This document shows, piece after piece, positions 6,829-9,506 of a DNA stretch of 9,506 nucleotides (its first letter is position 1; each line of letters starts with the position of its first letter). The DNA lies in NCBI GenBank assembly GCA_029051965.1, contig JAIDJZ010000312.1, positions 1-9,506 on the forward strand. Direction: 5' to 3'. The stretch is from Paramuribaculum sp. GTDB lineage: Bacteria > Bacteroidota > Bacteroidia > Bacteroidales > Muribaculaceae. A program made the translations under genes and the position numbers. The notes beneath the pieces were generated by a model. It saw only the letters and a program-made list of their open reading frames with translations, was not told where the DNA came from and ran no database searches.

Positions 6829-7164
6829 TTAAAGTGTGATGCGTCGCGTTGTCGAATTGATTTTCAGCAGATAGATTCCGCGTGCGACAAGCCGGAAACG
6901 GTAGACGCCGGAGCCAAGTGTCTCCTGGACAACCGGCTGACCGAGAATCGTGAACAGACGCACCGTGGCACGCTGACGCAGTTCGACATAGAGGAAACCC
7001 TCCTTCACGAACGCTCTGAACTCATCGGCCTGCGCGACCTGTTCCGATGTCGGCTGTGGAATCCGGTCGACCGATTCCCACGAACGGGCAGCGGCCACCG
7101 ACGACAGAGCCGTCAGCAGCAGGACCGCAACAGAAAACACCCGACGCAGTGACTTTTTATACAT
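6829..7164 (-). CDS. Short secreted protein consisting mainly of a T9SS sorting-tail-like domain
   Basis: The product is 111 residues from ATG 7164. An upstream in-frame TTG at 7200 exists, but the -7 promoter box would then lie inside the gene. A signal peptide is clear: basic MYKKSLRR, hydrophobic FSVAVLLLTALSSVAAA, probable cleavage near residue 26. After a short polar linker, residues ~54-111 look like a type IX secretion C-terminal domain (Por_Secre_tail type A): GFLYVELRQ, VRLFTILGQPVVQ (68-80), GVYRFRL, GIYLLKI (96-102) and a basic end RRITL. There is no passenger domain of any size. It might be a small exported carrier, a truncated relic of a larger T9SS substrate, or a stand-alone beta-sandwich with another role. 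It is followed 99 bases later by lptE. The CTD resemblance is seen in the sequence; secretion by T9SS is inferred. Confidence 0.7.
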   Translation of the reverse strand: MYKKSLRRVFSVAVLLLTALSSVAAARSWESVDRIPQPTSEQVAQADEFRAFVKEGFLYVELRQRATVRLFTILGQPVVQETLGSGVYRFRLVARGIYLLKINSTTRRITL

Positions 7165-7170
7165 ATTCTG

Positions 7171-7201
7171 CAAAATTAATGTTTTTTCCCCAATGGACAA
7201 A
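7171..7201 (-). promoter_or_regulatory. Bacteroidota-type promoter for the secreted T9SS-tail gene
   Basis: On the minus strand TTTG (7201-7198) and TAATTTTG (7178-7171) are separated by 19 bases, matching the Bacteroides -33 TTTG and -7 TAnnTTTG consensus and its usual spacing. Only six bases separate the -7 box from the ATG at 7164-7162, so the transcript would have almost no leader. Confidence 0.6.
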
Positions 7202-7211
7202 AATCATCGGC

Positions 7212-7240
7212 ATTCCTTTATTCCTTTATCCCTTTATCCC
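7212..7240. repeat. 8-bp tandem repeat, about 3.6 copies
   Basis: Consecutive units read ATTCCTTT, ATTCCTTT, ATCCCTTT and ATCCC on the plus strand (AAAGGAAT-like on the minus strand). The array lies just upstream of the -33 box of the secreted T9SS-tail gene, so a change in copy number would change the sequence immediately upstream of the promoter, not the promoter spacing. Confidence 0.75.
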
Positions 7241-7351
7241 GATCTGCGGTCGATGAGGCAGGCACAAGTAAGTCGTGAAAATTATTTCATACTTTCAGAG
7301 GATGGATTTTGTAGGCGCTATTTTTTTCGAAGATGAAGATTTCCATGACTT

Positions 7352-7456
7352 AGAGAGTGTTTGAATTTAAATCAAATTAAGGCTGAGAGGATTTTTTTGA
7401 AGGTTCTGCCGTTCATGCGTATTACTGTTAACGCGGTTTAAATTCAAACACTCTCT
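7352..7456. repeat. MITE-like element with perfect 20-bp terminal inverted repeats
   Basis: AGAGAGTGTTTGAATTTAAA at 7352-7371 is repeated exactly, inverted, at 7437-7456. The 65 bases between the arms are AT-rich and contain no gene. ACTT precedes the left end (7348-7351) and ACTT follows one base after the right end (7458-7461), a possible target-site duplication if the element runs to 7457. The size, inverted ends and lack of a transposase fit a non-autonomous MITE. The inverted arms could instead fold into a long hairpin RNA or act as a terminator. A related, nearly collapsed copy lies at 4910-4933. No parent insertion sequence is present in the window. Confidence 0.65.
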
Positions 7457-7501
7457 TACTTAAAACTTGATTTTGGTAGCGCACGAGGGCAATGTCAATC
7501 G

Positions 7502-7509
7502 TAATTTTG
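7502..7509 (+). promoter_or_regulatory. Possible -7 box for the large plus-strand gene
   Basis: TAATTTTG matches TAnnTTTG exactly and would place the transcript start near 7513, giving a leader of about 38 bases before ATG 7552. No TTTG lies at the usual 19-21 base distance; the nearest, at 7472-7475, is 26 bases upstream, so the site is weaker than the minus-strand promoter. Confidence 0.35.
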
Positions 7510-7551
7510 CCTCAGAAAAAATTTCCCGAAACAATCCTTTATCCGACAATC

Positions 7552-9506
7552 ATGAAACAGACTTCCGCTATCCGTGTCCCGCTGCGGGCCATCTCCGCCG
7601 ACGGACGCACGCTCCGCTGCCATAATCTTTTTGAATCTCCGGCATCTGTCGACGGTGTCCACGGTCTGATCCCTGTCGCCGCTACGCAGACCGCTGTCGG
7701 ACGCAACCTGAAGCCTATGGCCGGGCTGACGCTCCCTTCCGGTGTCGTCTGTACGCTCCTGCGCAGCCCCGACGGCACTGTTCCGGCTTCGCTTTTCGTG
7801 CAGACCGGATCTGAGCTGACGGCGATAGGTCAAGGGCTGTCCGCTCCGCTATGTGCCGTCGCCGACGGATGCGGGTGGCTCGTCATGACCGGGTCCGGAC
7901 GTCTGCAGATCGAGGCAGCGGACTCTTCCGGCGAGGAATGGACTGTCCGCCCGCTCGGCACTCAGCCGCCCGACATAAGGCTTTCGGCCGTAGCCGCCGG
8001 AGAACTGACCGGACAGACTCCACCCTTGACAATCAAAAATGTCGATTTCTCCCGCGACGCCCCCTTCATTCCCGAATCCGAACTCGACTCCCTTTCCGGA
8101 GCACTCCTGACGCTCTACGGTTCGCTATGCGACCGCGCGGCCGGAAACAATGCGTGGATTCAGCCCGTCATCGCTCGCTACAGACTCCTCGACTCAGCAG
8201 GCAACGCGATTTTCACCTCCGAACCGGCCCTCATGACAACCGACGGATGGCAATGCTATGAAACTCTGACTGCTGAATGCTCAAAACCGGCCGACGGCAG
8301 TCTTTCCGTCCCGCCGATGACGCTGAAAGCCTCGATGTTCACCATCGCGCTGTCGGTCGTTTCGCTTGGCTCGTATGCCTCGGCGGCCGATTCGATCGAA
8401 ATCTGCCTCACACCGCAGATCCACCCCGTAGTGACCGACGCCGTACTCCCCTACCGCATTGTCCGGGCGGCAACCCCCTCGCCGGCTCTGACAACAGCCC
8501 TCCCGGGAACAACAGCCTCGCTGGCCGACAACTCCGCCGCCCGTGCGCGAGATCTGATGCGTATCGTAGCCCGTCTGGATGCGGCCTGCACACGTGCCGC
8601 AGCATTCTCGACCGCTGTCGATGTCAGTCACGTCGTCAGAAACACTATGCAGCAGTCATTTGCGACAGAAACGGCATTGATCAGACGTATTCTTGCCAAA
8701 AACGTCAGCTCCGGATCTGAACCGGCCGGATCCACACTGCTGCAGTCGGTCGCTCCGCCCCATAGCTTCATAGCCCGGTCGGTCGCCACTGCCGGCGATG
8801 CAATCCTATGGGCCGACATAACTCCTCTCCCCGGCCCGGCATCAATCCCCGCCGCTCCGCCCGCCTCCGGAAACGAAGAAACAGAATGGACCGGCAACAT
8901 GCGCGTGACAATGGCCGACGGAACTGCTGTCGACTCCCTCATCGGCTATCCGATGCCTATGCCTGCCGGACTGCCGCCACTCGTCAGCTACCCCGACCCG
9001 AAAGCGGTCAGACTGGACCTATGGATCAACGACATAGACTCGTCGGAGATCAGTCATGCAGGCGTTGACCTGACCACATCCGAAGATGGCTCCAGGGCCA
9101 TAAGCCTCAACCCGTCGCTGAAGCCCACTTCCGCTACGCCGTGGACCGGATCGACATTCCCCGAAGCCCCCGCAGCCGCCTCGACCATCGGCAGCCGCCA
9201 TCCCGGGGCTCTTGTCTCAGCCCGCGCCGATGCGCCGGGCTATCCTCTCGGAGCACTACTGCTTACGCCGGCCCCTGTGGCGGCAGTCTTGCCTTCGGTC
9301 AAGTCACAGTCTTCGTGGGATTTCACACGCGCACATTTCCACGCCCTTTCCCCCGCGGGCATCTTCTCTGTCGGGCTTCCCGCCGACCGACGCCGGATCG
9401 CCTCGTCGCTGACCGATCCGCGTGGTGTCAGCTCCTCAAGGCTCGCCGTTTTCACCGGCAGCGGAATCGTTGCCCTGACCGACAGCCGGCAACTGCTGAG
9501 GATCTG
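7552..9506 (+). CDS. Large protein of unknown function, 3' end beyond the window
   Basis: From ATG 7552 the frame stays open for 651 codons to the window edge without a stop. The protein opens MKQTSAIRVPLRAISADGRT, with no signal peptide or membrane helix, and is rich in Ala, Ser, Thr, Pro and Leu. Residues ~84-120 show beta-type repeats with Gly-Asp turns (ASLFVQTGSELTAIGQGL, then CGWLVMTGSGRLQI). Around 200-235, IQPVIARYRLLDSAGNAIFTSEPALMTTDGWQCY resembles strand-rich Y-x-L-x-D-x-x-G elements. Near 589-650, WDFTRAHFHALSPAGIFSVG followed by GIVALTDSRQLL has a 'plain-text beta-strand' pattern. This layout recalls very large Bacteroidales proteins found in phage-like tail regions, but that is memory of a family style, not a verified match. 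Codon use looks like the neighbouring genes. A leading -7 box lies at 7502. The reading frame is certain; the function is not. Confidence 0.75.
   Translation, partial: MKQTSAIRVPLRAISADGRTLRCHNLFESPASVDGVHGLIPVAATQTAVGRNLKPMAGLTLPSGVVCTLLRSPDGTVPASLFVQTGSELTAIGQGLSAPLCAVADGCGWLVMTGSGRLQIEAADSSGEEWTVRPLGTQPPDIRLSAVAAGELTGQTPPLTIKNVDFSRDAPFIPESELDSLSGALLTLYGSLCDRAAGNNAWIQPVIARYRLLDSAGNAIFTSEPALMTTDGWQCYETLTAECSKPADGSLSVPPMTLKASMFTIALSVVSLGSYASAADSIEICLTPQIHPVVTDAVLPYRIVRAATPSPALTTALPGTTASLADNSAARARDLMRIVARLDAACTRAAAFSTAVDVSHVVRNTMQQSFATETALIRRILAKNVSSGSEPAGSTLLQSVAPPHSFIARSVATAGDAILWADITPLPGPASIPAAPPASGNEETEWTGNMRVTMADGTAVDSLIGYPMPMPAGLPPLVSYPDPKAVRLDLWINDIDSSEISHAGVDLTTSEDGSRAISLNPSLKPTSATPWTGSTFPEAPAAASTIGSRHPGALVSARADAPGYPLGALLLTPAPVAAVLPSVKSQSSWDFTRAHFHALSPAGIFSVGLPADRRRIASSLTDPRGVSSSRLAVFTGSGIVALTDSRQLLRI

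Larger units (their letters stand above)
7165..7551. other. 387-bp intergenic region between divergent genes
   Basis: No credible coding frame was found here. In order it holds the minus-strand promoter (7171-7201), an 8-bp tandem repeat (7212-7240), about 110 bases with nothing recognised, the 105-bp MITE-like element (7352-7456) and a -7-type box for the plus-strand gene (7502-7509). It is clearly richer in A and T than the flanking genes. Confidence 0.7.

Noticed and set aside
8277..8720. A 147-codon plus-strand frame within the large gene
   Set aside because: It lies wholly inside the 651-codon open frame in another register, with an Arg/Pro-rich product and no motif.
1..9506. CRISPR arrays, tRNA or rRNA genes
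   Set aside because: No regularly spaced repeats, cloverleaf-like segments or conserved rRNA stretches were noticed on either strand.

Overview
This window looks like chromosomal DNA from a Bacteroidota of the order Bacteroidales. It is GC-rich by eye, and a Muribaculaceae-like lineage would fit, but that is an inference. The evidence is the gene set: an LptE-type lipoprotein, a TPR-like protein and SecG in a row; an Obg GTPase with a long acidic tail followed by PgeF; a short secreted protein that is almost entirely a type IX secretion C-terminal domain; and promoter-like boxes of the Bacteroidota TTTG / TAnnTTTG type rather than -35/-10 with Shine-Dalgarno sites.

Layout. The left edge (1-1049, + strand) holds the 3' end of an L,D-transpeptidase, followed 7 bases later by a glycosyltransferase-like protein with motifs shared by DUF115/Maf proteins and GT42 sialyltransferases. 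This pair runs head-on into a long minus-strand block. Read in its own direction from right to left, the block is: the secreted T9SS-tail protein (6829-7164), lptE (6208-6729), a TPR-like protein (5422-6168), secG (5013-5393), a hairpin, a CMP-nonulosonate synthetase (4181-4879), a CBS-domain sugar nucleotidyltransferase (3111-4145), obg (1814-3022) and pgeF (1027-1821). The obg and pgeF genes overlap as ATGACTGA, and pgeF overlaps the oppositely oriented glycosyltransferase-like gene by 23 bp. The 387-bp intergenic region 7165-7551 carries two divergent promoter-like sites, an 8-bp tandem repeat and a 105-bp MITE-like element with perfect 20-bp inverted ends. From 7552 to the window's end a single + strand frame stays open for 651 codons and runs off the edge. 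It encodes a large protein of unknown function, possibly phage-related.

How the genes fit together. LptE (LPS assembly), SecG (export), L,D-transpeptidase and PgeF (peptidoglycan metabolism and repair) are cell-envelope or housekeeping functions. The most interesting link is between the activation pair, the CMP-sugar synthetase with the PtmE-like nucleotidyltransferase, and the Maf/GT42-like protein about 3 kb away. Together they look like parts of a nonulosonic-acid (sialic, legionaminic or pseudaminic) route whose synthase, epimerase and aminotransferase are not in this window. That assignment rests on family motifs and proximity only.
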